DNA of 64,000 nt. Source: Bacillota bacterium. GTDB lineage: Bacteria > Bacillota > Clostridia > Lachnospirales > Lachnospiraceae. The notes under the pieces were generated by a model, which saw only the letters and a program-made list of their open reading frames with translations, had not been told where the DNA came from and did not search any database. Shown in pieces: positions 24,564-34,031 of this stretch (positions within the stretch are counted from its first letter, which is position 1; every line of letters begins with the position of its first letter). Position numbers and translations under genes: made by a program. The stretch lies in assembly GCA_023441965.1 (NCBI GenBank), contig JAEZNB010000012.1, forward strand, positions 124,001-188,000. Reading direction: 5' to 3'.

Positions 24564-25340
24564 TCATATACTATAAACTGTATATTCCCTGATAAAGTGA
24601 TAGTTAAGCTTCTCTGCCAGGGCTACAGAGGCGATATTCGCAGCATCCCAACGGGGATAGATCTGACGCTCCAGACATTCCAATATGAGTTTAGAGGCAC
24701 AGGCCTTCGCCAATCCCCTCCCGCGGAATTCTTCCTTGGTCTCAATGCTTACCTCAATCTTACCCTCACAGGAGGCATAGGAGGAGGCTCCGGCGATGAT
24801 CTCACCCTCCTGTAAAATCATATAGCCTATTCCATGCTCCATGAAATCTTGGGCAGAACGGAAATTGGAGCAAAAGTCTAAGGTCCATGGCTGTTCAGCA
24901 GTCAGCCGGTATAGCTCCTCATCAACTCTTCGGATGGTATACTGTTTTTCCACAGCAGCAACATAGTCCCTTAGCATCTGCGGATTGAACCATTCCAATC
25001 TTCCCTCCATGGCATAACGGCTGAAGCTTCTGAAGCTGTCCGGAAAGCTTCTTTCCAGATCCGACAGAATCGGCTCCCATTGCTTCTCTATTACAAGGAT
25101 CTTTCCGGGGCACGAATCAGATATGATCTGTAGAATCTCTGTCTTGACCTCCCTCTTATAATCCCCCAGTAGGTAGCAAAAATCTGCGCTTAGAACCAGG
25201 GAACAGTCGGGCTTCATCTCCCGGTCTACCCAGAGTCTGCCCATTCTTCCTTCCATTGCAGAAAAAAGCGGTACCTCCTCTTCCCTTCCTACACACAGTG
25301 CCTTGATACATGATCTCTTCTCACCAATTAGCTCCAGCAT
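24564..25340 (-). CDS. GNAT_acetyltran-type N-acetyltransferase
   Basis: 258 residues. The C-terminal GNAT core contains GEIIAGASSYASCEGKIEVS, then the acetyl-CoA loop EEFRGRGLAKACASKLI, and finishes LAEKLNYHFIREYTVY. The N-terminal half (MLELIGEKRSCIKALCVGRE) matches the longer GNAT_acetyltran subgroup. GGGAGG precedes the start. The substrate is unknown and the gene has no obvious operon partner. Confidence 0.85.
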   Translation of the reverse strand: MLELIGEKRSCIKALCVGREEEVPLFSAMEGRMGRLWVDREMKPDCSLVLSADFCYLLGDYKREVKTEILQIISDSCPGKILVIEKQWEPILSDLERSFPDSFRSFSRYAMEGRLEWFNPQMLRDYVAAVEKQYTIRRVDEELYRLTAEQPWTLDFCSNFRSAQDFMEHGIGYMILQEGEIIAGASSYASCEGKIEVSIETKEEFRGRGLAKACASKLILECLERQIYPRWDAANIASVALAEKLNYHFIREYTVYSI

Positions 25341-25485
25341 CCTGATCCTCCCGTTTACGTCAGCCTTATTGTCAAAATATACTTTCTTTGTTACTTTATT
25401 TCCTTTCCCTATTATACCTTATATTTTTCTCCGCTACTACCCTATAAAAGTATCATAAAAAAAGAGTTTAATTTTTCTCCGGCAG

Positions 25486-25539
25486 ATAAAGGAACAGCCT
25501 ATGATAATTAAATCCCATCGGTTTCATCATAGGCTGTTC
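25486..25539 (-). terminator. Terminator of the duplicated-domain lipoprotein gene
   Basis: On the minus strand GAACAGCCTATGAT pairs perfectly (14 bp) with ATCATAGGCTGTTC, followed by CTTTAT. A third copy of the ATAGGCTGTT motif lies at 25548, between the stem and the gene's stop. Confidence 0.8.
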
Positions 25540-25568
25540 TCTTATTCATAGGCTGTTTCATCCTCAGG

Positions 25569-26471
25569 TTATTCATAGGTCAGCCTGATAGGATCAGAGA
25601 TATCTATGTCATCCAGCGAATTCATATCAAAGATATTGAAGCTTAACTCTGCCTCCTCAATCCTCTCAATTCCATTCTCGTCCAGATCAAGAAAGGAAAT
25701 GCCATCATTGATCTTCTTACCGGGGGAGATATCACTGGAGAAGATGGGATCTGCCATGAAACCATTCACTGATACGTTTTCGACCTGAACCGTGATAGCT
25801 TTCGTTGTATTATTCTCAATATATACCCTTATCTCGGGTCCGAAAAACTCATCATTAGCCAGTCCCTTATCAATGATTCTGATACCATTCTTCTCATAAA
25901 GTACTTTTCCGCTGTCATCATAGGTCTGTACATAGTTATCCTTGGCTGTGGTATAAATCAGGATGGGGTCTGTCTCTGCAATGGTATCAAAATCCTCCGC
26001 AAATATATTCAGCCGCAATTCTATCTTAGCAATCTTATCTATGGCATTTCTCTCCAGCTCATTCTTAAAAAAGGATATAGAATCATTTGCTTTCTTACCT
26101 GCTGCCACATCGCTGGAAAAGGTAGGTTCCATCATCAGATCATTGATCGAAACCTCCCTGGTCTGAACGGTGATGTCCTGATCTGTATTATTTTCAATTA
26201 ATACCTTAATCTCAGGTCCCAGGAATTCTTCCATCTCCAATGAAGTCGCTGTTATTTTCAGTCCACCCTCATCATAAAGCACCTGCTCGCTGATCGTAAC
26301 CTCTGTTGTATCGGTTCCGCTGGCTTGATCAGCATCTTGTCCCTGATTCTTCTGCTGGTCTTTACTGTCCCCGACCTCCCCGGTCCTATCCTCCTTCTCC
26401 TTTGTGCCACAGGCATAAAGAAGGAAGGAAAGCATCATAATAAAAAAGATTAGTGTTCTTTTATACCTCAT
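25569..26471 (-). CDS. Lipoprotein with two tandem Ig-like repeats
   Basis: 300 residues from ATG 26471, behind GGAGAG. The signal peptide ends in a lipobox (LLYACG, Cys about 21), and an acidic, Gln-rich linker follows. Two homologous domains of about 100 residues come next. Each contains a core E(F)xGPEI(K/R)V(L/Y)IENNT, then ITVQ...VS(I/V)N, (D/P)xFSSD(V/I)xxGKK, and a closing L(R/N)xNIF...DPI. The repeats share roughly half their residues, which points to a recent internal duplication. The protein would be anchored on the outer face of the membrane. The domain resembles extracellular Ig-like modules of unknown ligand. Confidence 0.8.
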   Translation of the reverse strand: MRYKRTLIFFIMMLSFLLYACGTKEKEDRTGEVGDSKDQQKNQGQDADQASGTDTTEVTISEQVLYDEGGLKITATSLEMEEFLGPEIKVLIENNTDQDITVQTREVSINDLMMEPTFSSDVAAGKKANDSISFFKNELERNAIDKIAKIELRLNIFAEDFDTIAETDPILIYTTAKDNYVQTYDDSGKVLYEKNGIRIIDKGLANDEFFGPEIRVYIENNTTKAITVQVENVSVNGFMADPIFSSDISPGKKINDGISFLDLDENGIERIEEAELSFNIFDMNSLDDIDISDPIRLTYE

Positions 26472-26940
26472 TAATCTCTCCATTCTGCCCGCTAATTCTG
26501 TTTCGGAATTCCGATCTGTTTGGGCTTTGGCACTCTATTTGCTGCCTGATACAGATAGCATACCCAATCGCTCTCTGACTATTTCTTTCTCAATACAGGA
26601 AAGTACAACCAAATGCAGCCGGTATCAATAAAAATGCACAAAAAGATAGCCCCAAACCATCTTCCACTGGTTCAGGACTATCATAAAAAGGAAGATTGAA
26701 AGCTTATTTCAATAGTATGCTGATACTACTCTTATTATATAACATGGAAGGAAATAGTCTAATAATTATATCATGATACATTCTATAATCTAAGACCTAT
26801 ATCATGCTTGGTTTTCAAACCATTTTGCCCACTTCGTGTAATCCGGGGCCCGGGGATTGAATATTACTCCTTGTTGGGGTAAGATTGATGTATATGGACG
26901 GAAGAAGAAGCATCATAAAGAAAAGAGAGGTTTTACGATC
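26472..26940. other. Gene-free spacer, 469 bp
   Basis: No coding frame with a ribosome-binding site is seen until the GH43 start. A perfect inverted repeat ATTGAAA-N5-TTTCAAT (26695-26713) and a TCGGAATTCCGA palindrome near 26503 are the only notable features. The first could be an operator for the GH43 gene. Confidence 0.4.
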
Positions 26941-27795
26941 ATGATACTGAATGAGATTAATATTCGCGATCCCTTTATCCTGCCCTTAGACGGGAAATAT
27001 TATATGTACGGTACGAGAGGTGCCAGCTGCTGGGGTGAGTGCGATGGCTTTGATGTCTATGTAAGTGAAGACTTGGTTCATTGGAGCGACCCCATCGAAG
27101 CCTTCCATAAGCCGGAGGGCTTCTGGGCAGACCGCAATTACTGGGCTCCCGAGGTTCACCCCTATCAGGGCAAGTTCTATGCTTTCGTATCCTTCAAATC
27201 CCTTGACCGCTGCCGAGGAACACAGATCCTGATTTCCGAAGCTCCCACCGGACCCTTCCGGCTTCACAGTGACGGACCGGTTACCCCCCATGATTGGGAG
27301 TGCCTGGACGGTACCTTCTATGTGGATAAGGAGGGACAGCCCTATATGGTATTCTGCCATGAGTGGGTCCAGGTCCAGGATGGGCAGATGTGCCTGGTGA
27401 AGCTATCCAAGGATCTGAAGGAAGCCATATCGGAGCCGGTGCTTCTCTTCACTGCTTCCGAGCCCTCTTGGTCCCACGGTGTAAAAAATGGACCCAATTA
27501 TGTAACCGATGGTCCCTTCCTTTACCAAGCGGGGGATGGTTCCCTGATGATGCTCTGGTCCAGCTTCAGTGATGAAGGCTATGCCCAGGCTCTTGCCCAT
27601 TCGGAAAGCGGGAAGATCACAGGGCCTTGGAAGCATGCTGAAAGATTACTTTACAGCAAGGATGGCGGACATGGTATGATTTTCAGAGCCTTTGACGGTC
27701 AGCTCTTCCTGACCCTACATACACCCAATGAGAAGCTGAAGGAGCACCCTGTCTTTATTCCTCTGAAGGAAGCAAACGGAAGCATCGAGGTGTAG
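26941..27795 (+). CDS. Glycoside hydrolase family 43 enzyme
   Basis: 284 residues from ATG 26941, which has GAGAGG 10 nt upstream. The reported frame opens earlier, but that part lacks a site and is basic filler. The five-bladed propeller fold of GH43 is recognisable: catalytic-base Asp10 in NIRDPFIL, the WAPEVHPYQGKFYAF blade, Asp123 in CLDGTFYVDKEG and acid Glu141 in CHEWVQV. There is no signal peptide, so it would act in the cytoplasm on imported arabino- or xylo-oligosaccharides. It has no sugar transporter beside it. The subfamily and exact linkage are not resolved. Confidence 0.9.
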   Translation: MILNEINIRDPFILPLDGKYYMYGTRGASCWGECDGFDVYVSEDLVHWSDPIEAFHKPEGFWADRNYWAPEVHPYQGKFYAFVSFKSLDRCRGTQILISEAPTGPFRLHSDGPVTPHDWECLDGTFYVDKEGQPYMVFCHEWVQVQDGQMCLVKLSKDLKEAISEPVLLFTASEPSWSHGVKNGPNYVTDGPFLYQAGDGSLMMLWSSFSDEGYAQALAHSESGKITGPWKHAERLLYSKDGGHGMIFRAFDGQLFLTLHTPNEKLKEHPVFIPLKEANGSIEV

Positions 27796-27842
27796 AAGAC
27801 TATGATCTGTCTTATCCCTTAGCTCGTTAGCGCGTCATAATA

Positions 27843-27912
27843 AAGGAGGGAGGAGGAAGCATCCTCCTAAGATCTATGAACGATCCTAGGGCTTGCTTCC
27901 TCTCCCTCCTTA
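27843..27912. terminator. Terminator-like long stem between GH43 and purL
   Basis: AAGGAGGGAGGAGGAAGCA (27843-27861) pairs with TGCTTCCTCTCCCTCCTT (27894-27911) with one bulge. The T-run is weak, but the stem is strong and lies between two convergent genes. Confidence 0.65.
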
Positions 27913-28020
27913 TATTTCGTATGAAATTCGCATTAATACTCTATTACAAAGCTTTTTCCCTGGGCCTTTACTAATTGGTCATGGGCTTTGATGCTTCTCC
28001 GGGTAATTGACCGGAACCCT

Positions 28021-31000
28021 TTATCTGAAATAGGATACTCCGGACTCGAAGATGCGTTGGTTCTGGTTTCCGCTGATGTTGATGGCTACATGGTCACCTC
28101 TGCGCTCGGAATGGGCCATCTTACCGAGTACCCTGCCGTCCGGACTGGTGATACCCTCGATCGCATAATAAGAGCCATTGGGATTATAGTCCGGATCCAT
28201 GGTCGGATTACCGGCCAGATCCACATACTGAGTAGCAACCTGTCCATTCTCATAGAGCTTCCTGATCCACTCCTCACCGGCAACGAAGCGGCCTTCCCCA
28301 TGGGAAGTGGGAATGGTGTAGACCCCGCCCAGCTCTGCCTTCATCAGCCAGGGTGATTTGTTGGTTACCACCTTGGTATAGACTGCCTTGGACACATGAC
28401 GACCGATGGTGTTGGTAATCAGGGTCGGAGAATCCTCCTTCTGGGGAGTGATCTCACCGTAAGGCAGAAGCCCCAGCTTGATCAACGCCTGGAAGCCATT
28501 ACAGATACCTAGGATCAAGCCGTCCCTTTGACCCAGAAGATCGCTGACAGCATCCTTAATCTTCTCATTACGGAAGGCTGTAGCTATAAACTTACCGGAA
28601 CCGTCGGGCTCATCACCGGCGGAAAATCCACCGGGGAACATGAGAATCTGTGCCCCCCTAATGCCCCCTGCAAAGGCTCCCACAGATTCTCGTATGTTCT
28701 CGGCCGTCAAATTCTGGAAAACTATCGTGTTTACTTCTGCTCCGGCATCCTCAAATGCTTTCATGGAATCATACTCACAATTGGTACCGGGGAATACAGG
28801 GATGAACACCTTCGGCCTAGCCACCTTATTCCTGGCGGTATAGATTGTTTTTGCATCATAAAGCTTGAGTTCGGGCTTAAGCTCATCTGTCTGTGGTCTG
28901 GTCGGGTAGACCTTCTCTAAGGTACCGGTCCAGGAGACCAATGCCTCCTCTAAATCTATGTGGTTGTTCTGATATGTGAAAGCTGCAGCGTCAGTAATCC
29001 TACCGATGAAGGTAACTTCCTCCGCAGTAAAGCAGCCCTGATCTGTACTACCTTTAAGCTCGCTGTCCTTCGATCCCTCTGTCTGTCCCTTTGTTATCAA
29101 GCTTTCTCTAAGAGCATTCCAGGTATCATCCGTCATCTCGACGATCAGATTACCATAGCCCGGCAGGAATAACTCCTGCTCTGTCAGCTGATCGGACAGC
29201 TTCACGCCCAGCTTATTCCCGAAGGCCATCTTGCTGACTGCCTCTGCTGTACCGCCAAAACCAACCGCATAAGCAGATACTATCTTACCATCCTCCATTA
29301 GGCTAGTGATTCTGCTGTATAAGGAACCGGCCTGCTGATAATCCGGTAAAGCATAGGCATCCTTGCGAAGCTTAAACTCCACTAGGACATTTCCGGCCTT
29401 TTTCAGCTCTGTGGTAATGATATCTCCTGCCTTGGCCATATCTACAGCAAAGGACACCAGGGTAGGAGGAACATCGATATCATTGAAGGTTCCGGACATA
29501 CTGTCCTTACCACCGATGGAGGGAAGTCCCAGCTTCATCTGTGCATCATAAGCACCCAGTAGGGCTACCAGAGGCTCTCCCCACCGCTTCGGATCATTGC
29601 CCAGTCTGCGGAAGAATTCTTGGAAGGTAAAACGGATTCTTGTATGGTCACCACCTGCTGCCACGATCTTGGCAACAGAGGATAAGACAGCATATACAGA
29701 GCCATGGAAGGGCGACCAGCTGGAAAGGTAGGGATCAAAGCCATAGCTCATCATGGATACGGTATCACATGCTCCGTTCAGCACGGGCAGCTTGGCCACC
29801 ATGGTCTGAATCGGGGATAACTGATATTTACCGCCATAGGGCATGGTGACGGTAGCAGCTCCGATGGAGCTGTCGAACATCTCCACCAGACCCTTTTTGG
29901 AACATACATTTAAGGCCGACAGGTTCTTCAGCCATTTCTCCTTCAGGCTCATATCCTCGGAAGCCAGTCCTGTAGCACCCTTCTCAAGATAATTACCTTC
30001 CTTGGAGGGAATCTGTATCCTGGCAGTCGCTTCCTGATGGGCACCGTTGGTATCGAGGAAGTCTCTGGACAGGTTGACGATTATGTCTCCTCTCCACTCC
30101 ATGACAAGCCTCGGAGCCTCTGTGACCTCGGCTACCACCACTGCCTCCAGGTTCTCCTCACCCGCATAGGCGAGCATTCTATCTACATCCTTGGGGTCAA
30201 CCACAACAGCCATTCTCTCCTGCGATTCGGAGATGGCAAGCTCTGTCCCATCCAGTCCCGCATACTTCTTGGGAACCTGGTCCAAATTGATGTGGAGTCC
30301 GGCAGCCAGCTCACCGATTGCAACTGATACGCCGCCTGCACCAAAGTCATTACATTTCTTGATTAACCTGCTGACCTCTTCCCTGCGGAATAAGCGCTGC
30401 AGCTTACGCTCCGTGGGTGCATTTCCCTTCTGGACCTCAGCACCGCAGGTCTCGATGGATTCAGTGGTATGGATCTTAGAGGAGCCGGTAGCTCCGCCGA
30501 GTCCGTCCCGACCGGTCCTTCCGCCAAGCAAAATGATGATATCTCCGGGATCCGCCTTTTCTCTGATTACATTCCTTCTCGGAGCGGCACCCATGACCGC
30601 ACCAATCTCCAGTCTCTTGGCAACATAGCCCGGATGATATACCTCATCCACAAGGCCAGTGGCAAGACCGATCTGATTGCCATAGGAGGAGTATCCCGCT
30701 GCCGCCCCGGTACAGATCTTTCTCTGGGCCAGCTTACCCTTCAGTGTATCCTTAACGGATACGGTAGGGTCAGCTGCTCCGGTTACTCTCATAGCCTGAT
30801 AGACATAGCCTCTGCCGGACAGGGGATCGCGGATTGCTCCGCCAAGACAGGTAGCAGCACCTCCGAAGGGTTCAATCTCCGTCGGATGGTTGTGGGTTTC
30901 ATTTTTAAAGAATACCAGCCACTCCTCTGTCTTCCCATCGATTTCAACGGGAACGATGATGGAGCAGGCATTGATCTCATCGGATACCTCCATATCCTCC

Positions 31001-31872
31001 AGCTTCCCATCTGCCCTCAGCTTCTTCATGGCCAAAAGGGCGATATCCATCAGGGAGATGTCCTTCTTCCTGCCCTGATACAAGCTCTCCCGCTCCTTCA
31101 GATAGCTCTCATATGCTGCCTTGATCGGCTGGGCATAATAACCCTCCTCAATCTGAATCTCCTTCAGCTCAGTAAGGAAGGTGGTATGGCGGCAATGATC
31201 GGACCAATAGGTATCAAGAACACGGATCTCCGTCATGGAAGGATCCCGCTTCTCTTCTATGTTGAAATAGTTCTGAATATGCTTGAAATCCTCAAAGGTC
31301 ATAGCCAGCTTCAGTGATTCATAAAGCTCATACAGAGCATCCTTGTCCATGTTCTGAAAGCCGGTCAATATTGCCACAGCACCCGGCTCCTCATATTCTG
31401 CCAGCAGGGTATCAGGCTTCACCTCATCGGTCTCTCTGGAATCCACCGGGTTAATACAGTAGGCTTTGATTCTATCAAATTCCTCCTCTGTAATATCACC
31501 TGATAGGATATAGGTGGTAGCTGACCGTATCACCGGAGTCTCCGATTCTTTCAGGAGCTTCACACATTGCTCAGCAGAATCTGCCCTCTGATCAAACTGT
31601 CCGGGCAGGTACTCCACGGAGAACACTCTGTCTCCCTTATCAAAGGGAAAGCTCTCCTCCATCAGAATATCCACCGGAGGCTCCGAGAACACGGTTCCCA
31701 ATGCTTTTTGAAAAGTATCCTCACTAAGCTTCTCTATATCATAACGAATCAGGACCCTGACAGCCTGAAGGCCCTTAATTCCCAAATAGCTCCTAAGTTC
31801 GTGCTTCAGCTCCTTCGCTCTGACAGCAAAGGCTTCCTTTTTCTCAACGTAAATTCGTCTGACTCTGCTCAT
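28021..31872 (-). CDS. purL: Phosphoribosylformylglycinamidine synthase, single-chain
   Basis: 1283 residues from ATG 31872, behind AGGAGAA. This is the large form that fuses synthetase and glutaminase, converting FGAR, Gln and ATP to FGAM in purine synthesis. Visible are an N-terminal PurS-like domain, the FGAM linker with HTTFLTELKE, and ATP-site segments ETHNHPTEIEPFGGAATC and GGRTGRDGLGGATGSS. The C-terminal class I glutaminase has FPGTNCEYDS, nucleophile Cys in GICNGFQAL, and its partner motif PTSHGEGRF. It is divergent from a LysR gene that shares its promoter region. No other pur genes are adjacent; purA lies 28 kb away. Confidence 0.97.
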   Translation of the reverse strand: MSRVRRIYVEKKEAFAVRAKELKHELRSYLGIKGLQAVRVLIRYDIEKLSEDTFQKALGTVFSEPPVDILMEESFPFDKGDRVFSVEYLPGQFDQRADSAEQCVKLLKESETPVIRSATTYILSGDITEEEFDRIKAYCINPVDSRETDEVKPDTLLAEYEEPGAVAILTGFQNMDKDALYELYESLKLAMTFEDFKHIQNYFNIEEKRDPSMTEIRVLDTYWSDHCRHTTFLTELKEIQIEEGYYAQPIKAAYESYLKERESLYQGRKKDISLMDIALLAMKKLRADGKLEDMEVSDEINACSIIVPVEIDGKTEEWLVFFKNETHNHPTEIEPFGGAATCLGGAIRDPLSGRGYVYQAMRVTGAADPTVSVKDTLKGKLAQRKICTGAAAGYSSYGNQIGLATGLVDEVYHPGYVAKRLEIGAVMGAAPRRNVIREKADPGDIIILLGGRTGRDGLGGATGSSKIHTTESIETCGAEVQKGNAPTERKLQRLFRREEVSRLIKKCNDFGAGGVSVAIGELAAGLHINLDQVPKKYAGLDGTELAISESQERMAVVVDPKDVDRMLAYAGEENLEAVVVAEVTEAPRLVMEWRGDIIVNLSRDFLDTNGAHQEATARIQIPSKEGNYLEKGATGLASEDMSLKEKWLKNLSALNVCSKKGLVEMFDSSIGAATVTMPYGGKYQLSPIQTMVAKLPVLNGACDTVSMMSYGFDPYLSSWSPFHGSVYAVLSSVAKIVAAGGDHTRIRFTFQEFFRRLGNDPKRWGEPLVALLGAYDAQMKLGLPSIGGKDSMSGTFNDIDVPPTLVSFAVDMAKAGDIITTELKKAGNVLVEFKLRKDAYALPDYQQAGSLYSRITSLMEDGKIVSAYAVGFGGTAEAVSKMAFGNKLGVKLSDQLTEQELFLPGYGNLIVEMTDDTWNALRESLITKGQTEGSKDSELKGSTDQGCFTAEEVTFIGRITDAAAFTYQNNHIDLEEALVSWTGTLEKVYPTRPQTDELKPELKLYDAKTIYTARNKVARPKVFIPVFPGTNCEYDSMKAFEDAGAEVNTIVFQNLTAENIRESVGAFAGGIRGAQILMFPGGFSAGDEPDGSGKFIATAFRNEKIKDAVSDLLGQRDGLILGICNGFQALIKLGLLPYGEITPQKEDSPTLITNTIGRHVSKAVYTKVVTNKSPWLMKAELGGVYTIPTSHGEGRFVAGEEWIRKLYENGQVATQYVDLAGNPTMDPDYNPNGSYYAIEGITSPDGRVLGKMAHSERRGDHVAINISGNQNQRIFESGVSYFR

Positions 31873-31976
31873 ATTTATTCTCCTTATTCCTTGAAGAAGG
31901 TATGATTTCTCTATCATTTTCTTGCATTATATCATAACATGTCTTATAATCATAATTAATATATATAAATCTTTTT

Positions 31977-31998
31977 ATTAGGCCACCTAATATATAAT
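31977..31998. promoter_or_regulatory. LysR-type T-N11-A palindrome with -10 box in the purL/LysR divergent region
   Basis: ATTAGG-CCA-CCTAAT (31977-31991) is a perfect inverted repeat containing T-N11-A, the LysR-regulator box form. It overlaps or abuts TATAAT at 31993-31998, a candidate -10 for the LysR gene; no good -35 is seen. A TATAAT on the other strand (31926-31931) could serve purL. Confidence 0.5.
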
Positions 31999-32082
31999 GG
32001 AAGCCTTTTCTCCTGTTTCCTGCCGCCTGCAACGGTAAGGAAATGAAGTACAGTAACAGTTAACAGCACACGGAGGTATATC

Positions 32083-32958
32083 ATGGACATCAATTATGAA
32101 TTGTATAAAGTGTTCTATCATGTAGCTAAGAGCCTTAGCTTCTCAGATGCAGCCGACACCCTCTTCATCTCCCAGTCCGCAGTCAGCCAATCCATCAAAA
32201 CTCTGGAAAAGCGTCTGAATCAGACCCTGTTTATCCGAAGCACGAAGAGGGTAGCCTTAACCAAGGAAGGCGAGCTGCTGCTAAAGCATATCGAACCTGC
32301 CATCAACCTGATCAGCCGGGGAGAGAATCAGCTCTGTGCGGATCCCAAGAGCGGTATCCAATTAAGAATCGGAGCCAGTGATACGATCTGCCGTTATTAT
32401 CTGGTCCCTTACCTGAACCAGTTCCATACGAAGTATCCGCATATTCATATCAAGGTAACCAACGGGACCTCCCTCCAATGTGCCAAGCTGCTGGAGCGGA
32501 ATGAGGTAGATGTCATCGTAACGAATTCCCCGAATCCTGCTCTGAATAATATGATGCAGATCATCTCCGTTAAGGAGTTCCATGATGTCTTCATCGCCAA
32601 TCAGGAGGCTTTCCCTTTAAACGACCGTCCGATTACCCTGCAGGAGCTGCAGCAGTACCCCATTCTTATGCTGGAGAAGCGCTCCACAACTGCAATCTAT
32701 CTGCATAACCTCTTCCTGGAGAATTCCCTGGACCTGGTCCCTGCCATAGAGCTTAGCAGCAATGACCTCCTGATTGACCTGGCCAAGATCGGTCTGGGTA
32801 TAGCCTTCCTCCCTGATTTTTGTATCAAGGAAACAGATCATCTGACCATCATCCCTACCACCCAGGAGATACCCCCCAGGATGCTAGTGGCTGCCTATAA
32901 CAATGACATACCGATATCCGATGCCGCCAGGTACTTCATCGACAGCCTTACTGCATAG
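32083..32958 (+). CDS. LysR-family transcriptional regulator
   Basis: 291 residues. The N-terminal winged HTH is intact (NYELYKVFYHVAKSLSFSDA, SQSAVSQSIKTLEKRL), and a periplasmic-binding-like effector domain runs from about 90 to the end. GGAGG lies before the ATG. It is divergently transcribed from purL with a candidate autoregulatory box between them. Neither the ligand nor regulation of purL can be shown from the sequence. Confidence 0.93.
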   Translation: MDINYELYKVFYHVAKSLSFSDAADTLFISQSAVSQSIKTLEKRLNQTLFIRSTKRVALTKEGELLLKHIEPAINLISRGENQLCADPKSGIQLRIGASDTICRYYLVPYLNQFHTKYPHIHIKVTNGTSLQCAKLLERNEVDVIVTNSPNPALNNMMQIISVKEFHDVFIANQEAFPLNDRPITLQELQQYPILMLEKRSTTAIYLHNLFLENSLDLVPAIELSSNDLLIDLAKIGLGIAFLPDFCIKETDHLTIIPTTQEIPPRMLVAAYNNDIPISDAARYFIDSLTA

Positions 32959-33014
32959 CAGAATAGAAAACTACTCAATTTGAATATTTACTTTTAGTTA
33001 CCATAAGACATGGA

Positions 33015-33070
33015 ATGAGGGGGCCTTAACAGCCGGATTACATCCGGCTCCAAGCTCCCTCATATTTTAT
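33015..33070 (+). terminator. Terminator of the LysR gene
   Basis: ATGAGGG (33015) pairs with CCCTCAT (33057-33063), with an inner AGCCGGAT/ATCCGGCT stem, then ATTTTAT. Confidence 0.8.
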
Positions 33071-33117
33071 TCATGTTATAAGGCTTCCCTCTTTTTATTC
33101 TTTCATCCGGCAGTTCA

Positions 33118-33843
33118 TTATGTAGGTTGCTGTATTCCGTCTGCACGCCTGATTGTCTTACCATATTCCGGTATGGCACCTGCTACCTTCCTCCAGCCTT
33201 CCTCTTCCTGAACCTCCAGCTCCCGGAAGGAACAGGGAATACCCTTCGCCTGCATCGGCTTTTCTGAATCCATCAGGTGGAAATGCTGATGCGGTGATGT
33301 GGAATTGCCGGTATGACCGACCCTCCCCAGATAATCTCCTTCCCTCACTCTCTGTCCGGTCTTTACAGCTACCGTACCGTGATGCAGATGTGCATAGAAG
33401 CTGAAGAAACCATCGTGTTTGATTATGATATAGTTACCGGCTAGTGTATGGGAATGAAAGTCATATTTGTCCGGACGGGCTAGCTGCTTACTGGTTTGGG
33501 CAGATTTTATCAACATTCTTATGAAGTCGTAAATCGGATGCACACGGTCAGGTTCCTTCACCCCATCTATGGCCTCTACGACCTCCCCCTCCAGACAAGC
33601 ATAGATCTCTTTTTTCCAACAATAACAGTTTCTAACCGGGATGCCAAGCAGTATGTACTTCAGGACAGAACCCTTGAACGGCTTCCCCTTATGAAGCTTC
33701 AGAAAATCATAAGCATATCTCTGCCCGAACAGATCTGTTCCGTGGCTGGGTATCCTCCTGGCAGGTGTATTCAGTGTGATCCATTCTCCCCTTAAGGGAA
33801 AGTCTACAACAACCGCATTCTCTAATTCTCTGTCATACATCAT
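33118..33843 (-). CDS. M23 family metallopeptidase-like protein
   Basis: 241 residues. The C-terminal half carries the peptidase M23 (lysostaphin/LytM) fold: a first-ligand motif RRIPSHGTDLFG, a beta core GNYIIIKHDGFFSFYAHLHH, and the HxH motif in SPHQHFHLMD. No signal peptide is apparent, which is unusual for a cell-wall hydrolase, so either the start is further upstream or it works on cytoplasmic or imported peptides. GAGGTGA lies before the ATG. The gene is single. Confidence 0.88.
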   Translation of the reverse strand: MMYDRELENAVVVDFPLRGEWITLNTPARRIPSHGTDLFGQRYAYDFLKLHKGKPFKGSVLKYILLGIPVRNCYCWKKEIYACLEGEVVEAIDGVKEPDRVHPIYDFIRMLIKSAQTSKQLARPDKYDFHSHTLAGNYIIIKHDGFFSFYAHLHHGTVAVKTGQRVREGDYLGRVGHTGNSTSPHQHFHLMDSEKPMQAKGIPCSFRELEVQEEEGWRKVAGAIPEYGKTIRRADGIQQPT

Positions 33844-34031
33844 TCTATCACCTCATGAATCCTGTTATATACAAATCTAACGCTAAAAGATAACCCATCA
33901 TTGTAAAACGAATCATATCGAATGATGCCTCTATGAATCACTATTCCTATTGGGATGTAGTTTGAATGTCTGCCTTGGAGTGATATATATGTAACAAGGA
34001 TTCTTACAATCATGTCTGCAGCAAAACTGTA

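Noticed and set aside
24210..24815. 201-codon plus-strand frame over the M42 start and GNAT end
   Set aside because: It spans two minus-strand genes and their spacer, with no site or family similarity.
30469..31317. 282-codon open frame opposite purL
   Set aside because: It is antisense to the conserved ATP-binding region of PurL and has no family motifs; an open frame from codon bias.
31873..32082. Purine riboswitch upstream of purL (and likewise at purA, 60531-60830)
   Set aside because: No three-way-junction core with the conserved loop sequences was found; only promoter-like boxes and palindromes.
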